Assembly: GCF_018802605.1 (NCBI RefSeq)
Contig: NZ_CP069161.1
Location: 1,426,001-1,490,000, forward strand
Length of the DNA stretch: 64,000 bases
Direction: 5' to 3'
Source: Paludibacterium paludis
GTDB lineage: Bacteria > Pseudomonadota > Gammaproteobacteria > Burkholderiales > Chromobacteriaceae
The notes under the pieces were generated by a model, which was not told where the DNA came from, did not search any database, and saw nothing but the letters and a program-made list of their open reading frames with translations. Position 1 is the stretch's first letter; every line of letters begins with the position of its first letter. The position numbers and the translations under genes are program-made. Below are positions 27,493 through 37,972 of the stretch, piece by piece.

Positions 27493-28971
27493 TCAGTTCA
27501 GCCGCAGCGGGACGAACAGGGTATTGTCCATGCGCCGCACGAGCAGCGCGATATTGCCGCGCGAGTCGGCCAGCGCCTTCTCGAACTGCTTCACGGTGGC
27601 GACCTTGGTCTGGTTGACACCGATGATGATGTCGCCGTGCTGCAATCCGGAACGCGCGGCCACGCCTTGCGCCTTTTGCACCAGGAGTCCGCCGGACAGG
27701 CCGAGCTGCTGGAGCTGGGCGGCGCCCAGTTCGGCCACGGTGAGTCCGAGTTTGCCGAACTGATAGCTTTGCCCCTGCGGCCCATCGGCCGGCATATCCT
27801 GGATGGTTTCCTGCGACAGTTCGCTCAGGACCGCATCGAGATTCTTTTCCTGGCCCTTGCGCCAGACGAGCAGGCTGATCTTGTTGCCCGGTTTCATCGT
27901 TCCGATCACCACCGGCAGCTCGCGCGAACTCTCGATGGCCTTGTCGTTGACCTTGAGGATGATGTCGCCGGCCTGGAGTCCCGCCTTGTCGGCCGGTCCG
28001 CCCGGTTCGACCCGTACCACCAGCGCGCCGTGCGCGCCGCCAAGGCCGAAGGATTGCGCGAGCGGCTGGCTGACTTCCTGGACATTCACGCCCAGTTGCC
28101 CGCGGCTGACCTTGCCCTTGGCCTTGATCTGGTCGGCCACGCCAATGGCGAGGTCGATGGGAATGGCGAAGGAAATGCCCATGAAACCGCCCGAACGGCT
28201 GTAGATCTGCGAGTTGATGCCGACCACTTCGCCTTTCAGATTGAACAGCGGGCCGCCCGAGTTGCCGGGGTTGATCGCGACGTCGGTCTGGATGAAGGGC
28301 ACGTAGTTCTCGTCGGGCAGGCTGCGGCCCTTGGCCGACACGATGCCGGCCGTCACCGAGTTCTCGAAGCCGAAGGGCGCGCCGATCGCCGCGACCCATT
28401 CGCCGACCTTCAGCTGGGTGGGGTCGCCGATTTTCACGGTCGGGAGGCTCTTGGCGTCGACTTTCAGCACCGCCACATCCGTACGCTTGTCAAGACCGAT
28501 GAGCCGCGCCTTCAGTTCGCGCTTGTCCGTCATCATCACCTTGATTTGCGGACTGCCCTGCACGACGTGTGCGTTCGTCATGATGTAGCCGTCCTCGCTG
28601 ATGATGAAGCCCGAGCCGAACGATACGCCTTCGTTCGGACCGTCCTGGGGACCCGGCTGTTGGGGCTGCTGCGGGATCAGCCGACGGAAGAAATCGTAGA
28701 GGGGGTCGTCCTCGGGAATCGAGAAGGGCAGTTCCGGCTGGGGTTGTCCGCTCTCTACCCGGTTCGCCTGGATGTTGACGACCGCCGGACCTTCGCGGTC
28801 GACGAGCTGGGTGAAGTCCGGCAGCAGCATCGCGACACGGCCGTTTTCCTGGGCGGGAATGGCGACCGGCGCGGGCTGTTCCTTCTTGAAGAAGCGCTCG
28901 ACCTTGTCGCAGCCCGTCAGGGCCGAGGCGGTCAACGTTGCCACCAAGAGAGTGCGAAGACAGATATTCAC
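27493..28971 (-). CDS. degQ: Do-family serine protease DegQ with a lipoprotein signal
   Basis: 492 residues. The triad is His135 (TNAHVVQG), Asp165 (RTDVAVLK), Ser238 (GNSGGP), followed by two PDZ domains (~residues 270-365 and 400-490). It resembles DegP/DegQ periplasmic quality-control proteases. Unlike MucD at 9.3 kb, the N-terminus carries a lipobox L-T-G-C with Cys21, and Asp follows the Cys, the classic inner-membrane retention signal for lipoproteins. A proline/glutamine-rich loop at ~100-112 corresponds to the LA loop. A candidate extended -10 lies ~82 bases upstream. Confidence 0.92.
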   Translation of the reverse strand: MNICLRTLLVATLTASALTGCDKVERFFKKEQPAPVAIPAQENGRVAMLLPDFTQLVDREGPAVVNIQANRVESGQPQPELPFSIPEDDPLYDFFRRLIPQQPQQPGPQDGPNEGVSFGSGFIISEDGYIMTNAHVVQGSPQIKVMMTDKRELKARLIGLDKRTDVAVLKVDAKSLPTVKIGDPTQLKVGEWVAAIGAPFGFENSVTAGIVSAKGRSLPDENYVPFIQTDVAINPGNSGGPLFNLKGEVVGINSQIYSRSGGFMGISFAIPIDLAIGVADQIKAKGKVSRGQLGVNVQEVSQPLAQSFGLGGAHGALVVRVEPGGPADKAGLQAGDIILKVNDKAIESSRELPVVIGTMKPGNKISLLVWRKGQEKNLDAVLSELSQETIQDMPADGPQGQSYQFGKLGLTVAELGAAQLQQLGLSGGLLVQKAQGVAARSGLQHGDIIIGVNQTKVATVKQFEKALADSRGNIALLVRRMDNTLFVPLRLN

Positions 28972-29052
28972 CAGATCGTCCTTTTTCCGTGGAGCCAGGA
29001 GAAACTACGTGGTGGCATCCTTCCGGTGTTTCAAGTTTGCGAAGTTAGCCTG

Positions 29053-29058
29053 ATTGTA
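29053..29058 (-). promoter_or_regulatory. Extended -10 element upstream of degQ
   Basis: Minus-strand CTGATACAAT contains TACAAT at 29058-29053 with a TG one base ahead. It sits just after the nth stop and would give a ~75-base leader for degQ. No strong -35 is seen. Confidence 0.4.
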
Positions 29059-29070
29059 TCAGAGCCTTCA

Positions 29071-29703
29071 TCATAGCGGTTTGGCGGGATATTCACACAG
29101 GGCGCTGATCGGGCAGCGCTCGCACTCCGGACGACGCGCCTTGCAAATATACCGGCCGTGCAGGATCAGCCAGTGGTGCGCGTCGAGACGGAACTCCGCC
29201 GGCACCACCTTCATCAGTTTGTCCTCGACCGCGCGCACATCCTTTCCCGGTGCGAGCCGCGTGCGGTTCGCCACCCGGAAAATGTGCGTGTCCACCGCGA
29301 TCGTGGGTTGGCCGAACGCGGTGTTGAGCACGACGTTGGCGGTCTTGCGTCCGACCCCGGGCAGCGCTTCGAGCGCTTCGCGGTCGGCGGGCACTTCGCC
29401 GCCATGCTTTTCCAGAAGCAGCCGGCAGGTGGCGATGACATGGCGCGCCTTGGAGCGGAACAGGCCGATGGTCTTGATGTATTCGCAAAGGCCGTCCTCG
29501 CCGAGCGCGAGGATGGCCTCGGGCGTGCCCGCGACCGGAAAGAGCCGTCGCGTCGCCTTGTTGACGCCGACGTCGGTGGCCTGGGCGGACAACAGGACCG
29601 CGATCAGCAGCTGGAACGGGGTGCCGTATTCGAGCTCGGTGGTCGGATGCGGATTGACATCGCGCAGAATGCGAAAAATGGCCTGGCGTTTTTCCGGGTT
29701 CAC
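29071..29703 (-). CDS. nth: Endonuclease III Nth
   Basis: 210 residues, bifunctional DNA glycosylase/AP lyase for oxidised pyrimidines. The helix-hairpin-helix [14 protein letters not shown] carries the catalytic Lys, [11 protein letters not shown] the catalytic Asp, and the C-terminal C-x6-C-x2-C-x5-C pattern (from CKARRPEC to LC) binds the 4Fe-4S cluster. The ATG overlaps the rnfB stop by four bases, so the two proteins are coexpressed; in E. coli nth likewise ends the rsx operon. Confidence 0.96.
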   Translation of the reverse strand: MNPEKRQAIFRILRDVNPHPTTELEYGTPFQLLIAVLLSAQATDVGVNKATRRLFPVAGTPEAILALGEDGLCEYIKTIGLFRSKARHVIATCRLLLEKHGGEVPADREALEALPGVGRKTANVVLNTAFGQPTIAVDTHIFRVANRTRLAPGKDVRAVEDKLMKVVPAEFRLDAHHWLILHGRYICKARRPECERCPISALCEYPAKPL

Positions 29704-30470
29704 TCGGGGTCCTTCGGTGAGGTGCGGGCCGCGTCGCGCTCCGCCCGCAAGGCGGCGGCGCGTTCCATCGCGGCGCGGATCAGCGCGGTTTTGTCATCGG
29801 CGGCCGGCGCCGCGCCGCGCGCTTCCCGGGCGCGCTCCATCGCGCGGCGGATCACTTCGTCGCGGTCGGCCGCGGCCGGCGCGACCGCAGCCGGGGCGGC
29901 CACCCGGGGGGCCGCCGGAGGCACCGCGGCTCGGCGGGCCAGGCGGAGGGCTTTTTCTTCCCTGTCGCGCGCCTGTCGCCGCTGCCGGTATTCGTAGCGG
30001 TATTCGGCCTGGCGGGCCCGGGCGAGCAGGCGCTCCCGTGTTTCGTCGTTCGGGTCGTCCACCGGCACAAGATCGATGCAGTCCACCGGACAGGGGGCGA
30101 TGCATAATTCGCAGCCGGTGCACTCGGCGGCGATGACCGTGTGCATTTTCTTTGCGGCGCCGACGATGGCGTCCACCGGACAGGCCTGGATGCACAGTGT
30201 GCAGCCGATACAGGTGTCCTCGCGGATCACCGCCAGCGCGCGCGGCCTGGGTTGGGGCCCGCCCGGGTCGAACGGAATCGCCTCGACGCCGAGCAGCCCG
30301 GCCAGCGCGCGGATGCCCTCCGTGCCTCCCGGTGGGCAACGGTTAACGGCCTCGCTCCCTTGCGCCAGCGCTTCGGCATAGGGAAGACAGCCAGGATGCC
30401 CGCACTGGCCGCACTGGGTCTGCGGCAAAAGGGCGTTGATCCGGGCAACGAGGCTGGGGTTGGCTGACAT
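29700..30470 (-). CDS. rsxB: RnfB/RsxB-like ferredoxin, soluble form
   Basis: 256 residues. An N-terminal 4Fe-4S domain ([18 protein letters not shown], then NRCPPGG) is followed by two bacterial ferredoxin clusters [16 protein letters not shown] and [16 protein letters not shown]. The N-terminal membrane anchor of classical RnfB is absent. A C-terminal Ala/Arg-rich tail (~residues 165-256) holds two related helical repeats built on IRRAMERA and IRAAMERA. No other rnf/rsx gene is nearby, so a membrane Rnf complex is not encoded here; an electron-donor role, perhaps to Nth or another FeS protein, is inferred from the overlap with nth. Start ATG 30470 is preferred; ATG 30500 would add ten residues. 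Confidence 0.85.
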   Translation of the reverse strand: MSANPSLVARINALLPQTQCGQCGHPGCLPYAEALAQGSEAVNRCPPGGTEGIRALAGLLGVEAIPFDPGGPQPRPRALAVIREDTCIGCTLCIQACPVDAIVGAAKKMHTVIAAECTGCELCIAPCPVDCIDLVPVDDPNDETRERLLARARQAEYRYEYRQRRQARDREEKALRLARRAAVPPAAPRVAAPAAVAPAAADRDEVIRRAMERAREARGAAPAADDKTALIRAAMERAAALRAERDAARTSPKDPE

Positions 30471-30543
30471 GGCGGACGGTTCTGTGTCGAAACCTGTCAT
30501 TATCCGTGCTGGAGGGACGCCGTTCAACTCCCGGATCCGCGCG

Positions 30544-32409
30544 TCAGTCCAGCAGCGTTTGCGACAGGTGGGTCTGCAGTTTGCGCGCCTGGCGCAAGGC
30601 CTCGCGCAGGATACGGTGCTCCAGCGCAGTGAGGGCATCCGGATCGATGAGGTTATCGGGTGTCCGATCGTTTTCCAGCTGCCCGATCTGGTGCCTCAGG
30701 CGCATTTCCTGGATGAAGCGGAAGCTGTCCGCCCAGGCTTCCGCGTCCCGTTCCGGGAGATCCAGTATGCGCGAGGCCTGCGCCAGCCGGTCCAGGGTGC
30801 GGGTGGCGGGGCAACTGGCCGACAAGGCGAGAATGCGCGCGCCATCGACGAAAAACCGCGCAACGTCGTCCTTCAGGTCGAGCAGGCCGCGGCTGGGCTG
30901 GATGCGTCCCATCCATCCGAGCGGCGGGCGGCGGCGCAATACCAGATCGGCCATGCCGCGGATACAGCGCGTGGTCCGGTGAAAATCGCCCTGGATGCGT
31001 TCGCGCAGCTGGTCGGCAAGGAGTCCGTCGCCCCATACGGCGCGCAGATCGAAATAACCGTTGGCCGTGTCGATGGTTTCCGGAGAGGGATGGTGGATCC
31101 AGTCGCCGAACGCGCGCTGCCATTCCTCGACGGTCAGGCAGTGGTTGTCCGCGCCGGCCATGGTGCCCTGCGGACACAGCGGTATGCCGCAGCGCGACAG
31201 CATGGCGTTGATTTCCCTGGCTCGCGACATCGCCCAGCCCCGGTGCTCGGTGAGTTTGGCCGGTTCGTCGACGGCGATGATCAATCCGTTGTCCTGGTCG
31301 CTGGCGAACGTTTGTTCGAGTCGTCCTTCGCTGCCGAAGGCCAGCCAGCAGATCCGGATGCCGAGTTCCTCCGCCCCGGCGAAGCCCAATTCACACAATC
31401 GGCCGGTCAGACGGTCGGTGAGCGTGGCGACCAGCCGCGTGACCGCGTCGGCCTCCATGCCCTGGCGCAACAGCACAAGGGCGAGCTGCCGGATATCGCG
31501 GGCGATGCCGATCAGTTCCTCTTCGTCCCGGCTTGCCGCCAGCCGCGCCAGCAGTTCATGAAAATCCAGCCGGGTCAGGCGGTAGAGGTCCTGTTCGGTG
31601 ACGATGCCGGTCAACACGGCGTCATCGCAGACCATCAGGTGCCTCGCCCGGCCCCCGGCGAAATGCAGGACGGCTTCGGAGGCGAGCGTGCGGTCGGGAA
31701 GGAGGGTAATGTCGGTGCGCATGACGCGCGACAGCGGGGTGGTCAGCGGGGTCGATGTCAGCATCAATTCCGGGAGCTGTTCCTGGCAGACCAGTCCGAC
31801 CGGATTTCGCTTGGCATCGACAATGCCCACCGCGCCGATGCGATCGCGCCTGAACAGTTTGAGCGCGTCGGCGAGGCTGTCGTGCGGCGCGAGACATGGC
31901 GGCGGTCCGTCGAGCAGTTGGCGCAACGGGCTTTGCAGCGCGGCCTGCAACGCGGCCCCCGGCCGCGACAGTTCGCGCGAGCGGGTCAGCAGGCTGGCCA
32001 GCCGCCGCGTGCAAAAGTCGCTGAAGGCCGGAACGCTGGTCATGACCTCCCTGAACGCTTCCACGGTCAGGCCGGCCAGCCGCGTGTCGCATTCGGCGAC
32101 GTAGCGGTTGGAAGCCGCCCGCTCCGCCAGGGCCGCGCCAAGGGGAAACATCTCGCCGCCGGTGAGGGTGGCGAAGCGCTGGTGCCGGAGCGCGTCCTCG
32201 GCCTGCACCACGCCTTCGAGCACGATCCATACCGTATCGGGTATTCCCGAGTCGGGAGACAGGATGCATTCTCCGGCGCGCACGCGCCGCTCCCGGAGCC
32301 GGACAAGCAATGCGCCGAGCGCCTCCTCGGGCATGCTGGCGAACGGCTCGTGCGGGGCGAGAAGGCGCCGCCAGGCGGGATGGATGTCGCTATCGGCAAC
32401 CTGGGTCAT
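30544..32409 (-). CDS. cNMP-binding/CBS/DUF294 nucleotidyltransferase protein
   Basis: 621 residues in four modules: a cyclic-nucleotide-binding-like domain (~15-130), a pair of CBS domains (~155-280), a GlnD-like nucleotidyltransferase domain with the [17 protein letters not shown] active-site motif (~360-376; the paired Gly-Ser and D-x-D are present), and a C-terminal DUF294 substrate-binding helical domain. Such proteins are commonly encoded beside acs/actP in proteobacteria and are thought to act as signalling nucleotidyltransferases of unknown target. Here acs and actP follow on the same strand within 4 kb upstream, which supports a link with acetate metabolism. Confidence 0.85.
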   Translation of the reverse strand: MTQVADSDIHPAWRRLLAPHEPFASMPEEALGALLVRLRERRVRAGECILSPDSGIPDTVWIVLEGVVQAEDALRHQRFATLTGGEMFPLGAALAERAASNRYVAECDTRLAGLTVEAFREVMTSVPAFSDFCTRRLASLLTRSRELSRPGAALQAALQSPLRQLLDGPPPCLAPHDSLADALKLFRRDRIGAVGIVDAKRNPVGLVCQEQLPELMLTSTPLTTPLSRVMRTDITLLPDRTLASEAVLHFAGGRARHLMVCDDAVLTGIVTEQDLYRLTRLDFHELLARLAASRDEEELIGIARDIRQLALVLLRQGMEADAVTRLVATLTDRLTGRLCELGFAGAEELGIRICWLAFGSEGRLEQTFASDQDNGLIIAVDEPAKLTEHRGWAMSRAREINAMLSRCGIPLCPQGTMAGADNHCLTVEEWQRAFGDWIHHPSPETIDTANGYFDLRAVWGDGLLADQLRERIQGDFHRTTRCIRGMADLVLRRRPPLGWMGRIQPSRGLLDLKDDVARFFVDGARILALSASCPATRTLDRLAQASRILDLPERDAEAWADSFRFIQEMRLRHQIGQLENDRTPDNLIDPDALTALEHRILREALRQARKLQTHLSQTLLD

Positions 32410-32480
32410 GAACGTGTCTCGCGAAACGTGATGTTTTTATCATAGCCGCCCGCCGGCAAAGGGCCAGCGGGCCGACGGCT

Positions 32481-33491
32481 TCATTGGCCGAAGGTGAAGG
32501 CATAGGCTTCCAGACCGGTATCGTCGGTGCGGATGTCGAGCACACCGGTTTTGGCGGTTTTCTGGTCGATGAGCTCATAAAGCGCGTGGCGCGCCACCGT
32601 CAGCCTGCCCCCGGGCGCATCCTTGCCGGCAAGGCTCCCCACCGGAAATCCGTTGAGTGTCAGTGTCGCGCGCACCGGAGTTCCCTTTCTTGAGCCGAGC
32701 ACCAGAAACACTTTGCGTGCCTTGAAATTGAGCCTCAGCACCGCCCCCTTGCCCGCGGAGGCTAGGTTTTCCGGGCCGCTGGACCAGACGCCGCCCAATG
32801 CCCAGTTGTCGTGCGGCAGGATGTCGGGCAGCCGGTAATGTCCCTCCCTGTCGCGCGCCAGGGATTCCGTGCCGCCGAACCGGTTGGTGCGCTCGTAACC
32901 CAGATAGGTTTCCGGTGTCTGGTCCTGCGAATAGGATGGCGGCTCGGGTTTTGCGCCGGGGTCGGGTTTCAGGCCCAACTGGGCGCGGATGGCGTTTTCC
33001 GTGACATCGTAGCGCCCCTCGCCAAAATGGGTGTAGACCACCCGGCCCGCGCGGTCGATCAGGTAGTGCGCCGGCCAGTAACGGTTGCCGAAGCGGTTCC
33101 AGGTCTCCATGGAGTTGTCCAGCGCCACCGGATAGCGGATGCCATACTGCGACAGGGCGGCGCGCACATTGTCCGGCTGTTTTTCGAAGTCGAATTCCGG
33201 CGAGTGTACTCCGATGATCGTGAGCCCCTTGTCGCGGTATTTTCTGTCCCAGGCGGACAGATAGGGCAGGGTGCGCACGCAGTTGACACAGGAGTAGGCC
33301 CAGAAGTCGATCAGCACCACCCGTCCGCGCAATGCCTGCAACGTAAGGGAGGGGCTGTTGAGCCAGGTCGATAGGCCGGCCAGTTCCGGGGCGGAGTAGG
33401 GGGCGACCGCGCCCGCCGGAGCCGCGGCCGGGGCGAGACACAGGACGAAGGCAAGGCTCAGGGCCGGGATCGGCCGGAAGAAAGCCATCAT
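32481..33491 (-). CDS. Thioredoxin-like redoxin (DipZ C-terminal-like), secreted
   Basis: 336 residues with a signal peptide (~1-30). The TlpA/ResA-like domain has the redox motif C68-V-N-C71 in FWAYSCVNCVRTLPYL; C-V-N-C is typical of the soluble domain of DipZ-type proteins. After ~190 a second beta-rich module matches the C-terminal domain of those proteins. It would act in the periplasm on disulfides or with a reductase partner. The start ATG 33491 (MMAFFRPIP) is chosen because it begins the signal peptide. The codon overlaps the end of the decayed msrB upstream, so it was probably its operon partner. Confidence 0.85.
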   Translation of the reverse strand: MMAFFRPIPALSLAFVLCLAPAAAPAGAVAPYSAPELAGLSTWLNSPSLTLQALRGRVVLIDFWAYSCVNCVRTLPYLSAWDRKYRDKGLTIIGVHSPEFDFEKQPDNVRAALSQYGIRYPVALDNSMETWNRFGNRYWPAHYLIDRAGRVVYTHFGEGRYDVTENAIRAQLGLKPDPGAKPEPPSYSQDQTPETYLGYERTNRFGGTESLARDREGHYRLPDILPHDNWALGGVWSSGPENLASAGKGAVLRLNFKARKVFLVLGSRKGTPVRATLTLNGFPVGSLAGKDAPGGRLTVARHALYELIDQKTAKTGVLDIRTDDTGLEAYAFTFGQ

Positions 33492-33839
33492 GGCATTGTC
33501 AACTTTTTGTCCGGAACAAAGTTCAGGGTAGCACCGTTGTTGCCGTAACGCAGCCCCGATGGCGGGGGCCATCGTCGAAAATATGCCCCTGGTGCCCGCC
33601 GCAGCGGGCGCAGTGGTACATCCCTTTGCGCTTTTCCCCGATCAGCGGGCTGGTGTACGGCGGTTCCGTGCCTTCTTCGCGCAGTACATGGTATTGCGCG
33701 GGCGTCACCGTTTTTTCCATTCCTCGTCGCTTAACGCCAGGCGGCCGACGTTTTACGCCGGGTCGTCGGACAACAGGGCGGGAGCGGGCAGCAGACCCAC
33801 GCCGCCAGCCATGCGCGCCAGGAAGCGCCTCCTGTTCAT
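33488..33839 (-). pseudogene. msrB: Decayed msrB with Tat signal peptide
   Basis: Remnants of a methionine-R-sulfoxide reductase can be followed on the minus strand through three frames. It begins with a strong AAGGAGG and ATG 33839, MNRRRFLARMAGG, a twin-arginine signal. That frame hits an in-frame TAA (after SDDPA) but continues as LALSDEEWKK; one A is missing from a poly-A run and coding shifts to the frame beginning at 33720 (EKTVTPAQYHVLREEGTEPP...GMYHCA). There about 50 residues between the two CxxC zinc motifs are deleted, joining YHCA directly to RCGGHQGHIFDDGP. A second frameshift leads to PPPSGLRYGNNGATLNFVP, where the catalytic Cys of RYC is Gly. The protein cannot be functional. 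Confidence 0.85.
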
Positions 33840-33890
33840 GTCATCGCCCTCCTTGTCGGCTGTATAGGCGAGCCCGCCTGGCTGAAACCC

Positions 33891-33917
33891 GGAAAAAAGC
33901 CCGGCGCATGGCCGGGC
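33891..33917 (-). terminator. Rho-independent terminator after acs
   Basis: Minus strand GCCCGGC-CATGC-GCCGGGC (33917-33899) followed by TTTTTT. It lies 28 bases past the acs stop. Confidence 0.85.
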
Positions 33918-33944
33918 AGGGACAGGTCGTTTCCGGTGGGAAGC

Positions 33945-35921
33945 TCAGTTGGCGGCTTCCTGCAGCTGGGCGAGGATTTGCGGATTCTCCAGCGTGGAGA
34001 CGTCCTGCACGATTTCCTCGCCGCGCGCCAGCGAGCGCAACAGGCGGCGCATGATCTTGCCCGAACGGGTCTTGGGCAGGTTCTCGCCAAAGCGGATCTC
34101 GTCCGGTTGGGCGATTTTGCCGATCTCGTGCGCCACCCACTGTTTCAGGTTGTCGGCGACCTTGCGCGCCTCGTCGCCGGAAGGTCGGGATCCCTTGAGC
34201 ACCACAAAGGCCACGACCGCTTCGCCCTTGATGTCGTGAGGTTTGCCCACCACGGCGGCTTCGGCGACCAGCGGATTGGCAACCAGCGCCGATTCGATTT
34301 CCATGGTGCCCAGCCGGTGTCCGGAAACGTTGAGTACGTCGTCGATGCGGCCCATGATCCAGAAATAGCCGCTCTCGTCGCGATGCGCCGAATCGCCCGC
34401 CAGGTAGTACTTGCCCTCGAATTCGTCGGGGAAGTAGGTTTTCCGGAAGCGGTCGGGGTCGCCCCAGATGGTGCGCACCAGACTCGGGAACGGTTTTTTG
34501 ATCACCAGGAATCCGCCCTTGCCCGGTTCGACCGGCGCGCCGGACTCGTCGACGATGTCGGCCATGATGCCCGGCAGCGGCAACGTGCAGGAGCCCGGTT
34601 TGGTCGGTACCGCGCCCGGGGTCGGGGCGATCATCGCCGATCCGGTTTCGGTCTGCCACCACGTGTCGACAATCGGGCAGCGGCCGCCGCCGACCACTTC
34701 GTAATACCACATCCAGGCTTCCGGATTGATCGGCTCGCCCACCGTGCCCAGCACGCGCAGGCTCGACAGGTCGTATTTCGCCGGCAGGTCGGCGCCCAGC
34801 TTGATCAGCGAACGGATGGCGGTCGGCGCGGTATAGAAGATCGACACCTTGTGCTTCTCGATCATGCGCCAGAATCGGCTGGCGTCCGGATAGGTCGGCA
34901 CGCCTTCGAAAATCACCTGAGTCGCGCCATGTCCGAGCGGGCCGTAGGTGATGTAGGAGTGCCCGGTGATCCAGCCCACATCCGCCGTGCACCAGTACAC
35001 GTCGTTGGGCTTGTAATCGAAAATCCAGCGGAAGCTGTTGAGCGCCCCCAGCAGGAAGCCCGCGGTGGAGTGCTGGATGCCTTTGGGTTTGCCGGTGGAG
35101 CCTGAGGTGTAAAGGATGAACAGGGGGTCTTCGGCGTTCACCCATTCGGGCTCGCATTCTTCGGCCTGGCCTTCGATCAGCTTGTGCCACCAGACATCGC
35201 GGCCTTCCGTCCACTTGGATGCGCCGTTGTTGGTGCGCTGGTAGACCACCACACTGGAGACCGATTCGCAGCCGCCAAGCTCGAAGGCTTCGTCGGTGGT
35301 CGCTTTCAGGGCCACGGTCTTGCCGCCGCGCAGTCCTTCGTTGGCGGTAATGACCACCTTGGCGCCGGCATCCTGCACCCGGTCGCGCAAGGCGCCCGCC
35401 GAGAAACCGCCGAACACCACCGAATGGATGGCGCCGATGCGGGCGCAGGCCTGCATCGCGACAATCGCTTCGATGACCATCGGCATGTAGATCACCACGC
35501 GGTCGCCCTTCGCGACGCCAAGGCTCTTGAGGCCGTTGGCGAACTGGCAGACGCGCCGGTGAAGTTCCGAATAGGTGACACGGGTCACCTCGCCGTCGTC
35601 CGCTTCGAAAATCAGCGCGATCTTGTTGGCGTTCAATGGCAGGTGACGGTCAAGGCAGTTGTAGGAGACATTGAGCACGCCATCGTCGAACCATTTGAAG
35701 AAAGGGGCGTTGCTGTCGTCCAGTACCCGTGAGAACGGTTTTTTCCAGGCGATCAACTCGCGCGCCAGATCCCCCCAGAACGACAGATAGTGGTCGTCCG
35801 CCTGTTCGCACAGGGCGTTGTACGCTTCCATGCCGGAGATCTGCGCCTTGCGGCGGAAATCGTCGGATGGCGGGAAGCTGCGGGTTTCCTTGAGGATCGA
35901 CTCGATGGTGGACATTGACAT
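33945..35921 (-). CDS. acs: Acetyl-CoA synthetase Acs
   Basis: 658 residues. It activates acetate to acetyl-CoA through acetyl-AMP. The adenylate-forming motif A3 is [19 protein letters not shown] (near residue 265), the WWQTETGS motif near 415 is diagnostic for acetate-type enzymes, and the C-terminal [14 protein letters not shown] carries the catalytic Lys that is acetylated in regulated homologues. A strong AAAGGAG precedes ATG 35921. It is the last gene of the DUF485-actP-acs acetate uptake operon. Confidence 0.97.
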   Translation of the reverse strand: MSMSTIESILKETRSFPPSDDFRRKAQISGMEAYNALCEQADDHYLSFWGDLARELIAWKKPFSRVLDDSNAPFFKWFDDGVLNVSYNCLDRHLPLNANKIALIFEADDGEVTRVTYSELHRRVCQFANGLKSLGVAKGDRVVIYMPMVIEAIVAMQACARIGAIHSVVFGGFSAGALRDRVQDAGAKVVITANEGLRGGKTVALKATTDEAFELGGCESVSSVVVYQRTNNGASKWTEGRDVWWHKLIEGQAEECEPEWVNAEDPLFILYTSGSTGKPKGIQHSTAGFLLGALNSFRWIFDYKPNDVYWCTADVGWITGHSYITYGPLGHGATQVIFEGVPTYPDASRFWRMIEKHKVSIFYTAPTAIRSLIKLGADLPAKYDLSSLRVLGTVGEPINPEAWMWYYEVVGGGRCPIVDTWWQTETGSAMIAPTPGAVPTKPGSCTLPLPGIMADIVDESGAPVEPGKGGFLVIKKPFPSLVRTIWGDPDRFRKTYFPDEFEGKYYLAGDSAHRDESGYFWIMGRIDDVLNVSGHRLGTMEIESALVANPLVAEAAVVGKPHDIKGEAVVAFVVLKGSRPSGDEARKVADNLKQWVAHEIGKIAQPDEIRFGENLPKTRSGKIMRRLLRSLARGEEIVQDVSTLENPQILAQLQEAAN

Positions 35922-35981
35922 CTCCTTTGTTGCTATCGTGTTGGCGGCCCGTCCGCCTACCGCCGGACGGGCTCGATACGT

Positions 35982-37664
35982 TTAATGCTTGGAGGCGCCG
36001 GTTGCGCCGATGCCGGTCATGGCTCGGACGAACTGTGCCGTGAAGCGGGATTTCTCTTCTTCGGCCTGGCGCGAGGTGTCCAGAACCGAAATCAGCCAAG
36101 TGCTGACGAACGCCAGTGTCATGGAAATGATGGCCGGGTTCTTGTACGGGAAGAGGGGGGCCTTGTTGTGCAGGACATCGACCCAGACCGTCGGACCCAG
36201 CACGATCAGCACCACCGCGCTGATCAGACCGATAAAGCCGCCGATCACCGCGCCGCGGGTTGTGAGACCTTTCCAGAACATCGACAGGAAAAGCACCGGG
36301 AAGTTGGCCGAGGCGGCGATCGAGAAGGCGAGGCCGACCATGAAGGCGATGTTCTGCTTCTCGAACACCAGTCCCAGCACGATGGCGACGACGCCGAGCA
36401 CCAGCGTGGTGATTTTCGACACGCGGATTTCATCAGCCTCGTTCGCTTTCCCTTGCTTGAAAACCGAGGCGTACAGGTCGTGGGACACCGCCGAGGCGCC
36501 GGACAGGGTCAGACCCGCGACCACCGCGAGGATGGTGGCGAAGGCCACGGCGGAGATGAAACCCCAGAACAGATCGCCACCCACCGCATGGGACAGGTGG
36601 ATCGCCGCCATGTTGTTGCCGCCGATCAGTTGGGTGACTGTTTTGCCATCCTTGACGATGGTTTCGGTGAAACCCGGCTGATTGAGAACCAGCATGATGG
36701 CGCCAAAGCCGATGATGAAGGTCAGGATGTAGAAGTAGCCGATGAAGCCGGTCGCGAAGAATACCGATTTGCGGGCTTCGCGGGCGTCGGCCACGGTGAA
36801 GAAGCGCATCAGGATGTGGGGCAGGCCGGCCGTACCGAACATCAGGGCCAGTCCCAGCGAAATCGCGTCGATCGGATTGGAGGCCAGTCCGCCGGGCGAC
36901 ATGATCGCCGCGTGTTTCGGATGCACTTCGGTGGCGGTGCGGAACATCGTTTCAAGGCTGAAACCGGCGCTCTTGAGCACCATGAACGCCATGAAGGTGG
37001 CGCCGGAGAGCAGCATGACCGCCTTGATGATCTGTACCCAGGTGGTGGCCAGCATGCCGCCGAACATCACGTAGAGCACCATCAGCACGCCCACGGAGAT
37101 CACCGCGGTGGAGTAGGGCATGCCGAACAGCAGCTGGATCAGCTTGCCGGCGCCCACCATCTGGGCGATCAGGTAGATGGACACGGTGACCAGCGTGCCG
37201 GTGGCCGCGAACGAGCGCACCGGTGTCTGCTGCAAGCGATAGGAGGCCACGTCGGCGAAGGTGAATTTGCCGAGGTTGCGCAGCCGTTCGGCGACGAGGA
37301 ACAGGATGATCGGCCAGCCGACCAGGAAGCCCATCGAGTAGATCAGGCCGTCGTAGCCTTTTTCATACACCATGGCGGAAATGCCCAGGAACGAAGCGGC
37401 CGACATGTAGTCGCCGGCGATGGCCAGCCCGTTCTGGAATCCGGTGATGCCGCCGCCGGCCGCGTAGAAGTCGCTGGCCGAACGGGTGCGCCGGGCCGCC
37501 CAGTAGGTGATGCCCAGCGTGGCGGCCACGAAGAGCAGGAAGATCACGATCGCGGTGGTATTCACCGGCTGTCGTTTGACTTCACCGGCGACGGCATCCG
37601 CGGCCGCGGCGAAAACAGGGAGCAGTGCCAGGGGCATGCCCCACCACAGGGAGCGGGTTTTCAT
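35982..37664 (-). CDS. actP: Cation/acetate symporter ActP
   Basis: 560 residues, sodium:solute symporter family with a signal-like N-terminal helix and about 13 membrane segments. It imports acetate and related short carboxylates. Typical segments are [20 protein letters not shown] (~55-74) and [16 protein letters not shown]. Its start shares one base with the DUF485 stop (TGATG), and acs follows 60 bases later. Confidence 0.95.
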   Translation of the reverse strand: MKTRSLWWGMPLALLPVFAAAADAVAGEVKRQPVNTTAIVIFLLFVAATLGITYWAARRTRSASDFYAAGGGITGFQNGLAIAGDYMSAASFLGISAMVYEKGYDGLIYSMGFLVGWPIILFLVAERLRNLGKFTFADVASYRLQQTPVRSFAATGTLVTVSIYLIAQMVGAGKLIQLLFGMPYSTAVISVGVLMVLYVMFGGMLATTWVQIIKAVMLLSGATFMAFMVLKSAGFSLETMFRTATEVHPKHAAIMSPGGLASNPIDAISLGLALMFGTAGLPHILMRFFTVADAREARKSVFFATGFIGYFYILTFIIGFGAIMLVLNQPGFTETIVKDGKTVTQLIGGNNMAAIHLSHAVGGDLFWGFISAVAFATILAVVAGLTLSGASAVSHDLYASVFKQGKANEADEIRVSKITTLVLGVVAIVLGLVFEKQNIAFMVGLAFSIAASANFPVLFLSMFWKGLTTRGAVIGGFIGLISAVVLIVLGPTVWVDVLHNKAPLFPYKNPAIISMTLAFVSTWLISVLDTSRQAEEEKSRFTAQFVRAMTGIGATGASKH

Positions 37665-37972
37665 CAGCGCGACTCCTCGATGATTTGCTGGTTGAGCTGG
37701 TCAAATTCGCTGTTCGCCTTGCGCACGTACACCCCGGTCAGGGCGAAGGCGGCAAGGATGATGAAGATGCCGACGGGAATACCCAGCGTAATGGCGGATC
37801 CCTGGAAGAGCGGAGTGCCCAGGGTCTTCGGCGAAAAGGCCAGTGTCAGGATGAATCCGTAATAGACAACCAGCATGATGATGGACAGTTTCCAACCCAG
37901 ACTTGTCTTCTTGTGGACAAGTTCGATGAACTTGGGATTGGACTGTACTTTCTTGAGCACATCCTCGTTCAT
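37664..37972 (-). CDS. DUF485 (YjcH-like) inner membrane protein
   Basis: 102 residues with two membrane helices (~30-50 and ~60-82) and the family motif [23 protein letters not shown]485 proteins are small partners encoded immediately before actP. AAGGAGG precedes the ATG. It begins the acetate operon. Its exact function is unknown. Confidence 0.93.
   Translation of the reverse strand: MNEDVLKKVQSNPKFIELVHKKTSLGWKLSIIMLVVYYGFILTLAFSPKTLGTPLFQGSAITLGIPVGIFIILAAFALTGVYVRKANSEFDQLNQQIIEESR

Noticed and set aside
35985..37862. A 625-codon plus-strand open frame opposite actP.
   Set aside because: Shadow of actP; rich in His, Gly, Glu and Asp, with no membrane segments or motifs.
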